In this document: in pieces, positions 1 to 10,100 of the stretch
Position numbering within the stretch: position 1 is the stretch's first letter
Layout of the letters: every line of letters starts with the position of its first letter
Assembly: GCA_024114885.1 (NCBI GenBank)
Contig: CP099420.1
Location: 1,178,001-1,242,000 of the forward strand
Direction of reading: 5' to 3'
Length of the DNA stretch: 64,000 nt
DNA from: Septoria linicola
Taxonomy: Eukaryota; Ascomycota; Dothideomycetes; Mycosphaerellales; Mycosphaerellaceae
Notes under the pieces: generated by a model
What the model saw: the letters and a program-made list of their open reading frames with translations, nothing else
The model's database searches: none
Told to the model about the DNA's origin: nothing
Position numbers and translations under genes: made by a program

Positions 1-1309
1 TTGGAGACATCGTAATTCGCGCCTGTGCGGTCGTACACATCGGCCGTCATCATGGGTAGAAACGCTGTAAACCAGGTATTTGTGTAGTAGATGCCAGGTA
101 CCACGATCCAATAGAAGAAGGCAAATCCAGCGAAGACGTTCACAGCTGCCCAGCTCGGTGACAACAGCGGATTCGTGTTGTAGGCGATCTGCGACCAGTC
201 AAAGGTAATTGGACTCAAGCCAAGGCCAGTCTGGAAGCCAAATAGCTGGTTGACGATTACGTTATCCGGCACTATCCAACAGATCCACGTGAAGTAGGAT
301 AGCGCAACGAACATGAGACCCGGAAACCAGTACCAGACGAAAGCGCATGCCATGACCACCATGAAGAACCGGATGCGTGAGATCTTCCAGCCGTTCGCAA
401 CCACATTCGCCCGACTGTGCAGCGAGTTCAGAAGAGCACAGTTGCCAAGTACTCCAGGCCAGATAATGTTGGCAGGCTCGACAAGCCACTTCCGACATAA
501 GCCAGCTACGCCAAAGCCGAGCACCTGGCAGCACAGCACACTCAGTACGCTGAAGCCGGGAGAGATGTCGAAGTTGTAGAACTTCATCGCCGCTTGGATC
601 ATGTTTGAGGCATCTGCTCCACCAGCGAAGCCGATGGTCACATTGGACATGATCACAATCCTGATTTGCCAGTCATGCTGTGTTGAAGTGGAAAAGCATA
701 AGATTACTTACACCACATGCTCCTTGACGTTGAAATGATGATCTGGATTGACAGCCCACTGCCCAAAATATGGTAGCTGAACAGTCATGATCGGCAAAAT
801 CTTGGCCAAGGCGACACCCATAGGGTATGCAAGCAGCTCTGCAACAATGGAGACGATGTGAACAGCCGGATATCGTAGAGAGAAGAACTGGTTGACACCA
901 GCTCCGACAAGGACCCAAACAGTCCCTAAGATCCACATTCGCAGAGTATTCACTGGTATGCTAGGATCGTCTGTCTCCGGGACCACAGCACGCTGGACGA
1001 TTTAGAGGTCATTCCCGGGCCTGTTCTGTCGAGGTAGAAACTCACCACTTCAGGGTACGGCGAAGTGTCTGAGTCGACATCCTTCACCTCTTGATCGTGG
1101 ACGACATGATCGAGGTCGACCTCGATTTCCTGTAAGGTCCCGTGCTGCACATCCACTGGCTCGACAGTGGCTTGGAATACTGGCTTTTCGGCTGCACCCA
1201 ATTCTTCATCGAAGGTGGTGGCTTTTGCATCATGGGCTTCCATGGTGTTCAGCTGGACACCGTCCGTGTTCTGGCGCTGAATCGTCCAAGGTTGTCGGAG
1301 TCGGTTCAT
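1..1309 (-). CDS. oligopeptide transporter, OPT family (3' end beyond window)
   Basis: Proton-coupled importer of small peptides across the plasma membrane. Three exons are visible: 992-1309, 712-992 region closing at 712, and 1-660, separated by introns 993-1045 (53 bases) and 661-711 (51 bases), both with GT/AG ends and CTAAAT or CATGACT branch-like sites. Splicing restores the OPT signature YPEVRAVVPETDDPSIPVN, followed by hydrophobic segments (NTLRMWILGTVWVLVG, HIVSIVAELLAYPMGV) and the KEHVVIVIMSNVTIGFAGG block. Exon 3 stays open to base 1 with further membrane segments and the SYFTWICWIVPD stretch. The first 80 residues are a soluble acidic cytoplasmic tail. Start taken at 1309; an ATG at 1243 is also possible. 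Only the N-terminal part of the roughly 750-residue family length is present. Divergent from the broken oxidoreductase at 2071. Confidence 0.88.
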
Positions 1310-2070
1310 GGCTGCTGCTCAGAGATGCAAGAAGGCAGCATTGAAGCGGGCAGCTGGCCATGATAGCAGTAGATTGGATGTGGATGCTCGACGCGCCATG
1401 ACAGCGCTAGCAAGGCCATGCAGCTTATCAAGTCTTCGTTGTGCTTGTATGTTGTCTTATCATCGCGGCCAAGTTCGAGATGGTCGCCTATCGTTGCTCG
1501 GCTGTCCGTGCCGGCGCCAAGGAGCATGGGAGGTGTTGTGAGTTGGATTCCGCCGGCTGCCTAATACCTTTTGTGATTTCGCGATGCACTGCATCCCTCT
1601 GTGCATTCAATGCTGTGCTTACCTGTCTCCTATATTGACCTAAAGCCATCAATAGAGATATCTTCCGATCTAGATCTCGGACGGTTCTAACAAGGAGACT
1701 GCAACAACGGCCTGCTGACTATACATCGGCAAATCCAAGACGTGTCGATGAACGGTCGATATACTCGGCCAAGCAGTATGTCTAGACCACGATAATAATG
1801 CTGCGTCGATGATGTCGAGGATGAACCACTGGCCACGACTGCAGATACCATGAGCACGGACTCAGGCTTGTTCACGTGAGCGGTCTTTCCTAATGGGGTC
1901 TTCCGCTCTGTGTCCTGATCCGATGGAACACAGCAGAACGGCCAAGAGCATGAGCATGATCTGATACAACAAGACCATGTTGCTCGGCCGTACCAACGAT
2001 ACAAATCATTCACCCTGATCACTGCTGAAGAATTCCTCATTCGGGTCCTTGAACCTCAGTCGCTACGAAC
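1310..2070. other. intergenic region between OPT and oxidoreductase genes
   Basis: Shared upstream region of two divergently oriented genes. I see no convincing gene; the reading frames here lack codon patterns or motifs that I recognise. Confidence 0.5.
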
Positions 2071-3178
2071 ATGACCGCCTCTAAGTCAGGCCCACGAAGA
2101 CTAGCCATTGGAGTCGTCGGCCTTGGCCGCATTGGACGACAGCATGCACTCATTGCGCTGCATCATGTCCCTCGCACAGACCTCTTATGCGCATGCTCAC
2201 CTATGGATGCCGATCACGACTGGGCAGAGCAAAATCTGGTGCCATATGGCGTCAAAATCTACCGCAGTCTCGATGAGATGCTTGCCCATCCGGGCATTAA
2301 AGCACTTCTGGTAGCCAGTGCGACTAAGGTGCACTATGAATAGGTCGTCTCAGGAATCGAAAGGGGCCTACATATCTTGGTCGAGAAGCCGTTAGCTATG
2401 AATTCGGGTCAAAGCCGGAGAATCCTGGAGATGGCTGGATTACCTCAGTATTCCAATGTCAAGATAATGACAGCTTTCTCTCGCCGCTTCGATGCCTCTT
2501 ACCAAAATGTGGTCAAGGCAATCAGAGAGGGTCGTATTGGAACTCCAGTGATGATCCGCTGCGACAACAGGGACCAGTACGACCGTTCTGAGGGTACATG
2601 CGATATATCATGGCCAATCCAGGGCTTTTCATTGACACCGGCGTGCACGATATTGACCTTACGCTCAGCTTCCTTGGAGCTGATGTAAGACCAAAGTCTT
2701 GCCACGCGATTGGAACGCTCGCTCTTCACAAAGAGCTTGCGCAAATACAAGATGTCGATAATGCCGTCGGTACGATAGAGTGGTATCCTGCGAGCCCTGG
2801 AGACACTGCTCCAATTTTGTACTACACAATTTCGCGCATATCCCGGCCTGGTTTCGATAATCCTACAGAGATCATTGGTACAAAAGGTAACCTGAAGATC
2901 AACATGCATCCGCGTCGAGATCTGATCGAGGTGGCGGACAAGAATGGCATTGGTAATAATGTTATGCCCGACTTCTACGAGAGACATGAGAAGGCTTTCG
3001 TTACCGAACTTGCAGTATTTGCAGATGCCGTTCTGGATAATACATCTCTACCCTTCGAGCTTGATGTTGCCGTAAAGGCATGGAAATTGCAGAGGCACTG
3101 CAAGAAAGCTTGAGAAGCGGCAAGAAGATTGAATGGCACGAGAATGGTCAACGGAAAGATCATGCTAGAGAGTCGTGA
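2071..3178 (+). pseudogene. Gfo/Idh/MocA-type oxidoreductase (inositol dehydrogenase-like), broken
   Basis: The family comprises NAD(P)-dependent dehydrogenases of sugars and inositols. The N-terminal Rossmann glycine motif GVVGLGRIGRQH, the catalytic-lysine motif VEKPLAMNSG and the FIDTGVHDIDLTLSFLG block are all readable, but in different frames. Lesions: an in-frame TAG at 2341-2343 (after KVHYE); a frame change near 2590-2597, equivalent to one lost base, before YIMANPGLFID; and a lost A in an A-run near 3084-3086, after which the expected tail IAEALQESLRSGKKIEW continues to a stop at 3178. Total length of about 365 codons is normal for the family, so nothing large is missing. No intron of usable size explains the frame changes. 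A pseudogene is most likely; three separate base-calling errors is the alternative. Confidence 0.8.
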
Positions 3179-3470
3179 GAAGCCCATAAGAGGCCGGCGT
3201 AGATCACTCTAGGGGCATCTGATGCTTAGATGCATGGTTAGAGCGTGAGAGAAGTACTATTGCACGAGCGATTGAAGGTTGAGCATATACTCTAAGCCAG
3301 GTGGAAGCCAAGCATAGACGCCGAATCTGGGATTGTTGACGCTCAAGCACAAAGCTTGCACGTCATGTCCACCTATCGCAATCACGGACAAGCGAGAGAG
3401 CAGTCACTATGCTAGAAATGCGAGGAGCTAATTTATGCGACTGGTCATCGTGGCTGGCCGATTCCTGGTC

Positions 3471-3477
3471 TTATAAG
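3471..3477 (+). promoter_or_regulatory. TATA-like element upstream of the small secreted protein
   Basis: TTATAAG lies about 170 bases upstream of the ATG at 3643. The leader between them contains a plausible 56-base 5' UTR intron at 3577-3632 (GTATGA donor, CTGAC branch site, CACAG acceptor) ending ten bases before the start codon. By inference the transcript starts near 3500. Confidence 0.35.
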
Positions 3478-3642
3478 TCTTCCATCTATGATCAGATAAG
3501 ATCCCCTCCATCTTCCTCACAACACAACGCTCATAATCATCCCAATTGCATGAAAACGTCAGTGCGTCGCAGAGCGGTATGAATAACTTAGCTATAGATA
3601 AGGCGGTAGTTTCTTGATCTGACTTGCCACAGATAGCACACC

Positions 3643-3828
3643 ATGACCATCTTCATCCTCCTATCCGCCCTTGCTGCTTTTGCTATCGCAGCACCACGGC
3701 CTTGCCCAGCTCGAAGTCCATGCTTTGCCAACACATTCAATGGATGCCAAGCAGAATTTGAATCTGGACCAGTGTACGATACTTGCGTCAATCAGCGACT
3801 GCCAGCCTGCGGCAATGTACCATGCTAG
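3643..3828 (+). CDS. small cysteine-rich secreted protein (effector-like)
   Basis: A 61-residue protein beginning with a clear signal peptide (MTIFILLSALAAFAIAA). The mature part of about 44 residues has six cysteines in the contexts RPC, SPC, NGC, DTC, PAC and VPC, an even number compatible with three disulphides. Small size, secretion and cysteine content are the usual description of fungal apoplastic effectors and antimicrobial peptides. I recognise no named family. Upstream lie a TATA-like box and a possible 5' UTR intron, which support transcription. The ATG was chosen because the signal peptide begins exactly there. Confidence 0.6.
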   Translation: MTIFILLSALAAFAIAAPRPCPARSPCFANTFNGCQAEFESGPVYDTCVNQRLPACGNVPC

Positions 3829-4090
3829 TGGCTACAGAGTCAGTACGCAACAGCACGAGACGAGATTGATTGGAGAATTAACCAAAAAACACTTTACGGG
3901 GCAGAAGTATCCTATTCGAGCTCAAAGGGATTTATTTGGAAATGAGATATATTGGAGCATTGTTTCAGTCCATGCTTCCACCCACGACACTTTCGGACCA
4001 ACATCTTGCTGTTTTGCCATTGCGCGAAGTGCAGACCTCCAACAAAGCCGTAGACACAAAATCTGTATTAGCAGTAACCTGGTAGACAGT

Positions 4091-4927
4091 CTATAGGTCG
4101 AAGATCTCTGATCGTGTCATTCCTGCCGAGTGAATCCTCCCATCCACTTTCGACCCAATAGCAAGTCTCAGCATAGCCCTCAGGGCGGTCTTTGTCATTC
4201 TTGAATGGCTGTGCAGAGTCGGAAGGTTCATCAGGATGTCCCGAAATTCAATGGCGATGAGTTCGCAGTACTCCACGTGGTCACAGCGATCGCACCTTGC
4301 TTGTTGCTCCCCCTCGTCTTTCGTGACTTTGTAGCAGACACTGGGCTCCACGAGGACCATGCGACCTGGAACATCGACGACAATCTTGTCATAGTGCTTG
4401 ACACAATTTCGGCTTGTCCTCTGCTCTTTGTGCTTACACTCACTGCTGAATCTGGCGGCACATCTAGTAAAGTGACACTCATCGTAATGAAACGTGAGAC
4501 TCTCAAACTCAAGCATTTCTATGCGCGAGATGAGGAACTCTTGCTGTGCATCTAGCCAGCGATAGGCCAAGTAGGATAGAGATCCTCCTTTCCAGAAGTG
4601 AAAGACTGTGCCGCTGTAGTAAAGCGGTACCACTTCGCCTCGGAGAAATCGACAGGTCTTTGCGATTGCAGGAATCTCTGGGATGGTATGGTCACCAATG
4701 GTGGCTCGTCGCTCGGGCTGTTTACAGGTATAGCCGAAGCCCATCTGAGGTATGAATCTGTAGATATGGGCTCGAATACTGGCAGGGAGATCCAGAAACG
4801 ATGTTTGCGGCTTTAGAGTTGGGCGATAGGAGCGCAGATGGTTGGTGATACAAGTGCCATGCACTGGCAGTGAAGCATATTCTTGGTAGCAGTAATTGTA
4901 GCTCATGGCTGGTACACTCTGACTCAT
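4091..4927 (-). CDS. F-box-like hypothetical protein
   Basis: 278 residues, single exon. Residues 43-60 (FLDLPASIRAHIYRFIP) and about 85-110 (IPAIAKTCRFLRGEVVPLYY) follow the LP..IR..IY...P and RTCR.LR.E..P.YY pattern of the large family of ascomycete hypothetical proteins with a degenerate F-box-like N-terminus. The rest includes a cysteine/histidine-containing stretch (CDRCDHVEYC) that could bind zinc, and ends SEIFDL. A role as a ubiquitin-ligase adaptor would be inference from the N-terminal pattern only. Start at 4927; a second methionine at residue 8 (MSYNYC) is possible. No introns needed. Confidence 0.55.
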   Translation of the reverse strand: MSQSVPAMSYNYCYQEYASLPVHGTCITNHLRSYRPTLKPQTSFLDLPASIRAHIYRFIPQMGFGYTCKQPERRATIGDHTIPEIPAIAKTCRFLRGEVVPLYYSGTVFHFWKGGSLSYLAYRWLDAQQEFLISRIEMLEFESLTFHYDECHFTRCAARFSSECKHKEQRTSRNCVKHYDKIVVDVPGRMVLVEPSVCYKVTKDEGEQQARCDRCDHVEYCELIAIEFRDILMNLPTLHSHSRMTKTALRAMLRLAIGSKVDGRIHSAGMTRSEIFDL

Positions 4928-5169
4928 GAAAGGACTTTCGTCTTGCGTTCTTCGTGAGGGGCGCCATCGTTGCTGCTCTTATACACGAGGGCACTTCTTC
5001 AGGAGTGGGTACAGTGCTGCCTCTTCAACGTTCCTGTGATACCATCCTGCCTAGACAGGGGACTCTAGTCATCTAGTTTTGCTTGGCGTTTCGACTTTGA
5101 CTTCATTCCATCAAGACGCGCTAGCCAGGGTGCAATACCAAGCCCCCGCATGGATGAGCATTCCAGGAC

Positions 5170-6690
5170 TTACAGGTGCCTCGCTGAACTTCCAACACGC
5201 ACCACGGCGTACCATATCAGACCCATTGCAGCTCCGAGCAGAATAGCCAGCGGAGGCGCCAGCTTGAAGTGCATGCCACCCACAAAGCTGGTCGCCACAA
5301 TCACTACCCACCAAGGATCTCTGCTGAGACTTCCTCCATTGCGAACCTCAGAATCAAGATATCCAATCTCGAACAAACGGTACACAGCGGTGAAGACCAG
5401 GCCCACAGCAGCAGCATGAATGCCTCTGAGAGCAGATCTGACTGCTTGGATCTTCCGTACAGACGACCACACGCCCATCAGTCCCGTGGTCAACCAGATA
5501 CCTGGCGTGAAGATTCCTAGAAAAGCGATGACGGCTCCTGCAGTAGCTGGGGTATTCGATTGCTGCACAGCCAGTGTGCCGAGATATACTGCGAAATTGA
5601 AGTTTGGTCCTGGGAAGGCTTGAGTAATGGCTAGGCCAAGCAGGAAATCTCGAGGCGATACCCATCCAGGGTCAACAGTGTATTCGCGAAGAAGTGGAAT
5701 GACCACAGGCCCGCCACCAAAAATGATAGTCCCAGCAAGATAAAGATTCGCGAAGAGATCGAAGGCACGATTGTCGCCGCTGTAAATACCTCTGCACACC
5801 ATGACTACGACAAAAGTCGTCATGAATGCAGCGATAATCGCCAATCCAAGTTTCCAGGATCCAAGAAGACGGGTGGTAGGTTCCTCTGAGTCCGTAGTCG
5901 CCGTCAAAATCGGTTCCTGCACCCTCTTTCCAGCACTCCTCGAGTGAACAGATGATGTTGTCCCATCAGCAGTAACAGCATGCGCACCAGAAACATTCCT
6001 CAACTCGACATCGGGTCCCTGCTCCACCTCCACTGTCCGCTTCCTCCCAAACACTGCCCTTCCGATCTTCTGCAAAACCCTCAAATCCCACACCAACGTC
6101 GTGGCGGCCCCCGCCACCATCAGAACAGGAAAATACCACAACGCATTATACAACATCCCCGCGGCAGCCCCCACAAATACCACAATCCTTGTCGTCGTAT
6201 CAGTAATAGCCTTCTGACTCAACTGCATCGCAGCCAGCGCCACCAACCCCACAGTCGCACTATTCAGTCCACTTAGCAACGCATACGCCGGTCCTGGAAG
6301 TTGATCCTCAATCCTGCCCACACCAAGCGCGAGACCCCACGCTGCAATCGCCATGGGCAAACACCATACCATTAGCGCTGCAAGACCAGTGAGAAGTCCA
6401 TACCGCATAACATTGATGCTGTACAACATTTTCGTTGAGGCAGGACCGGAGAGTGCTTGGCAGACGGCGAAGAGCTCGTCGTAGGCAGAGTCATCGAGCC
6501 ATTTGTATTTCTGCACGAAGAGCTCGCGGAAGATTTGGAAGTGGACTGTTGGGCCGCCGAAGGCTGTGAGTCCGAGATGCCAGTTGTGTGCGAGCATGTC
6601 GATGATTGCGATGCGAGAGATCCTATCGCCAGACGGCAGGAGAGCCTTTCGGCCTCGTGAGAGGAGGGTCCGGAGTGTTTGGAGCGGCAT
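5170..6690 (-). CDS. chromate transporter (CHR/ChrA family)
   Basis: A membrane carrier of the chromate ion transporter family, exporting chromate in characterised members. The two homologous halves of long-chain CHR proteins are visible: the N-terminal half with LTAFGGPTVHFQIF and CQALSGPASTKMLY, and the C-terminal half with FGGGPVVIPLLREYTV and ITQAFPGPNFNFAVY, each followed by several hydrophobic helices. A charged, serine-rich linker (about residues 200-260) joins them, as in other fungal members. I start at MPLQTLRTLL (6690) because the 48 residues upstream in the same frame look non-coding; the open frame extends to 6834. About 506 residues. The stop TAA overlaps a GTAAGT that could act as a donor to a further 3' exon, which I could not define. 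Confidence 0.85.
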   Translation of the reverse strand: MPLQTLRTLLSRGRKALLPSGDRISRIAIIDMLAHNWHLGLTAFGGPTVHFQIFRELFVQKYKWLDDSAYDELFAVCQALSGPASTKMLYSINVMRYGLLTGLAALMVWCLPMAIAAWGLALGVGRIEDQLPGPAYALLSGLNSATVGLVALAAMQLSQKAITDTTTRIVVFVGAAAGMLYNALWYFPVLMVAGAATTLVWDLRVLQKIGRAVFGRKRTVEVEQGPDVELRNVSGAHAVTADGTTSSVHSRSAGKRVQEPILTATTDSEEPTTRLLGSWKLGLAIIAAFMTTFVVVMVCRGIYSGDNRAFDLFANLYLAGTIIFGGGPVVIPLLREYTVDPGWVSPRDFLLGLAITQAFPGPNFNFAVYLGTLAVQQSNTPATAGAVIAFLGIFTPGIWLTTGLMGVWSSVRKIQAVRSALRGIHAAAVGLVFTAVYRLFEIGYLDSEVRNGGSLSRDPWWVVIVATSFVGGMHFKLAPPLAILLGAAMGLIWYAVVRVGSSARHL

Positions 6691-7191
6691 TGTCCTGGAC
6701 TCGATGTTACGGCTCCTGGAGTCGAGGATTGCGGAAAGATCAGAGTCATTCGAGAGAGTCAGAAGGTAGCAGGTGCATTGATCGCCCAGCCGCCATGCAT
6801 ACCGAGATCGAGCGCCACGCCGTCTTGGCTCCAATCACGCCTTCGCGGTGACACGAGATTCGCCAAGAACTTCTTTGTTCCAGTCATAACAATGATTTTG
6901 TCCACGTTGTGCCAAACGGCTTCATCACAATCGGTCGTGTTTTCTGTTACTTGTGACTATCTGTACATGTTCCGCTTGTCCAACTGTCGTATACAATGTC
7001 TGGATCTTTGTGCTCCGAGAATGCCTGGCATGCATAATGATCCATCCCAGAACGCCTCGCTCCCATACTCGAAAGATTCGCCATGCAAACATATACTCAT
7101 CAAAATCATGCTATGCCATCCCGATCCAATGCAAAATTCTGTGTTACTGACAGACTCTTCATCAAACATCGTCCAGTCGAACCCACCCACT
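6691..7191. other. intergenic region
   Basis: Upstream of the chromate transporter and downstream of the large disordered gene. The frames here are short and unconvincing; no RNA gene recognised. Confidence 0.4.
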
Positions 7192-10100
7192 TCACCTGCG
7201 TCCAGAATAAGGATCCCACTCCTGCCCAGGATAACTCGCTCCTCTCATGATCATATCCACTTCGTCCTCTCCCACTGCAGGATCGTCTCTTCTGCCACTA
7301 TAACCAGTACTGGGTCTCCTCGCTCTGTAATCCACACCGCCATCTTCTCCTCTCATGTATTGCCTCTGTTGCTGCATTCTCTGCATCGAGCCGTACGTGG
7401 GCTTTGGCGGCGAATGGTGCTGTGGTGGCTGACTGCCCTGAGAGTAGTACCTTCTGTGCTGTTGGTCTGCTGAGGGCGGGTACGCGTCTCGGGGTCGTTG
7501 GCGAGGATACCAGCCTTGTTGCTGCTGTTGCGTCGCACCAGCTTCGACTCTGGACTGATACATTGGTGCCTGGGAAGGATGAGAGTACTGTTGACCTTGG
7601 TTTAGGGCTTGTCGAGACATCCAGTCATAAGGCGCCTGCTGCTGGGGAGAATATGGAGGCGATGGATATCCTCGACCATCATCATAGCCCTGTTGTTCCG
7701 TGTGATCTCGTCCTTCATAGTTGAACCCATTATGTGGTCGCGTCGCAGGAGTGTATCGATCCTCGCTCGAACGCGAGTATGGCTGACTCTGCTGCGAATA
7801 CTGCGACGACTGCATCCTTGGCGGAGAAGTCTCGGCATATTGGTAATGCTGACCGTCACCCCTTGAGACGTCCCTTGAACCAGGTCTTGAACCTCCAGGC
7901 ATGTTGATGGCAAATGGAGTCTGCTGATCCGCATAGTCTTTTGCTGGACTTCTTGCCATTGCTGTTCCAGCTGACACGACCCGACCTTGCGTTTGTATCG
8001 GTGGTAATGTGGGCTGAACAGGCGAGATAGCTGACATGCTGCCAAAAGGTCTCTGGCCAGCGTGGTAGTAGTCAGAGCGGCCAGAGACAGGCACAGAGCC
8101 ATCAGACCCGTACCGTTCCTGTCGGCCTGCAGAGTACTGCTGTTGCTGCTCCTCAGAAGGTCCAAAGTCTCTCATGGGAGGGGTGTGCCCAGGCGGAGGC
8201 CCTATCGGCTCAACAGACCTATTGAAAGAGGCCTCCACAGGTCTGAAAGCTTCAGGAACCCTGGCGGCTGGTCTATCTTCCCTAAGACTGGCCTCATCAT
8301 GCTGCAGGGCCGACACTTGATCAGTCGTATGTGCACGACCAATGTCGTCCTGATGCGTCTTGTGGCTACTCGGCCCATACCACCCATCAGCGGGTGGATG
8401 TCCCGTTGGCGTTCGCTCTTGATCCATCGGGGAGCTAGGTGCTGCAGCCCGCGAGGTCTGTCTGCCGCTCTGCTCAGCATAAGCTGCCATCTCTCGTTTC
8501 CTCGCCCGTTCGTAGTCTTCATAACTGTGCATTCCGCCTTTTACTGTAGCAGGGTTGCCGGGCTGATGATACTGTGGTGGAGGGACCGGGGCGACCGGTG
8601 CAATCTTCTGCAACTTTCGAGACCTGTCATCAGCTCTGCTCTGAGAGCTCGATCTGATCCTAGTATTGCCGCTACTTTCTCCAACAGTGGTGCCGGAACG
8701 CCCAAGGAATGACTTGAGCCCTGAGAAGCGCTTCTTCTTTGGCCCACTTTCGGTAAGCTTGACTGCGCTTGAGCTCGCGCGTTGAGGTTTCTGTAGTGTC
8801 TTCTTTCCACCCTTCTTCACTGTTTCATATCGCTCTGGCTCTCCAGCTGTGATGTTCGCTCCGATCGCGTCAGAGTTCTCCAAGCTCGCAAGAGGTGCTA
8901 TGGGTTCCACAACATCCAGCTTGGCTCCTGTCGAGGTTCGTCTATTGGTAAAGGCATTCCACATGCCGCTTCTCCTTCTCGCTTGCTTGATACCTGCGCT
9001 GGGAACCTCATCACGAGGTATTGCGACTGTTTCGCCCCACGCATGAACATCTTCAAGTCCGTGGTTGTCTGATATCACGTTCCTCCCTGGTATGGCTGAA
9101 GTGAACGGCTGTGGATTACGAAAGTATCCTGCCTCGCCTGAGGGACTCGTCGGGCCTTCCGTAAGTCCGGGGCTTGTCAACACACCACCTTGCCTAGAAG
9201 TGCTCCTCATTCTTTCATACTCGGTAGGCTGCACATCAACGACACTATTCCTAAACACAGGATGTTGTTGAAATGGTGGAGTACCAGCTGGAGGACCACT
9301 CAGAGCGCTGATATCAGCAGCTGGTATCGTGTTCTCTTCCGCCGGGGCGGGAGGCGCTGGCAAGGTTTGTTGGGTCTCCGTGCTACCCAAGACAAGACTC
9401 TGGCGCTTTGAACCAGCAGCTCCAGTGTCGATTCGCTCTCTTACAAATCCGCCCTTGTCTCTTGGGAGAGTCATGTACGACAGAGGCCGCTCTCCCATGT
9501 CAGGCCGCTGCGCATACAATCTTTGAGAGAACCTCTTCTGGAAATCGCTACTGCCAAGACTTGGGGGTCGGACGCCTGGCAGCAGTCCTTGCGATACAGT
9601 CCTTGCATGATCGGGCCGTACGCTCTGCTGCTCTGATGAGCTTTGTTGCACGGTGGGAGATGCATCTGATGGACCAGCGGGCACGGCTTGTGCACTCATA
9701 GGCTCCTCGATATCCAAGAGAGGCTGGTGCGTAGCAGCTCTTCCGTTGTCAAACAAGACTGGGACGTCCCTTTGACACTTTGAAGACGGCGCTGTTGTAG
9801 GCCGAGAGCTATGCGCAGTGGCCTCAGCAGTAGTACCGAGCTCAGAATTGCGGTGCTCTGAAGGCGCCCTGGAATCGGAAAGTTTCGCTGCAGCGTTGGC
9901 GCCAATACTGCTCACGCTAGACCTTCTGCTAATTGAGGGGTTCGTGCTCTGATGCACGCTGTAGCTGTTATGGAGGGCGCCTTCTTCTGCAGAAACCTCA
10001 CTCCGGGCATCTTCCCACTTATCTGTTGCTCCTTCCGGATTGCCAGCTGACGTCTTCCGACTATCAGATAGCACATAAGGGTTCCGCTGTGTCTCCACTA

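Noticed and set aside
1687..2040. 117-codon minus-strand frame between OPT and oxidoreductase
   Set aside because: No motif, no splice support, and erratic composition.
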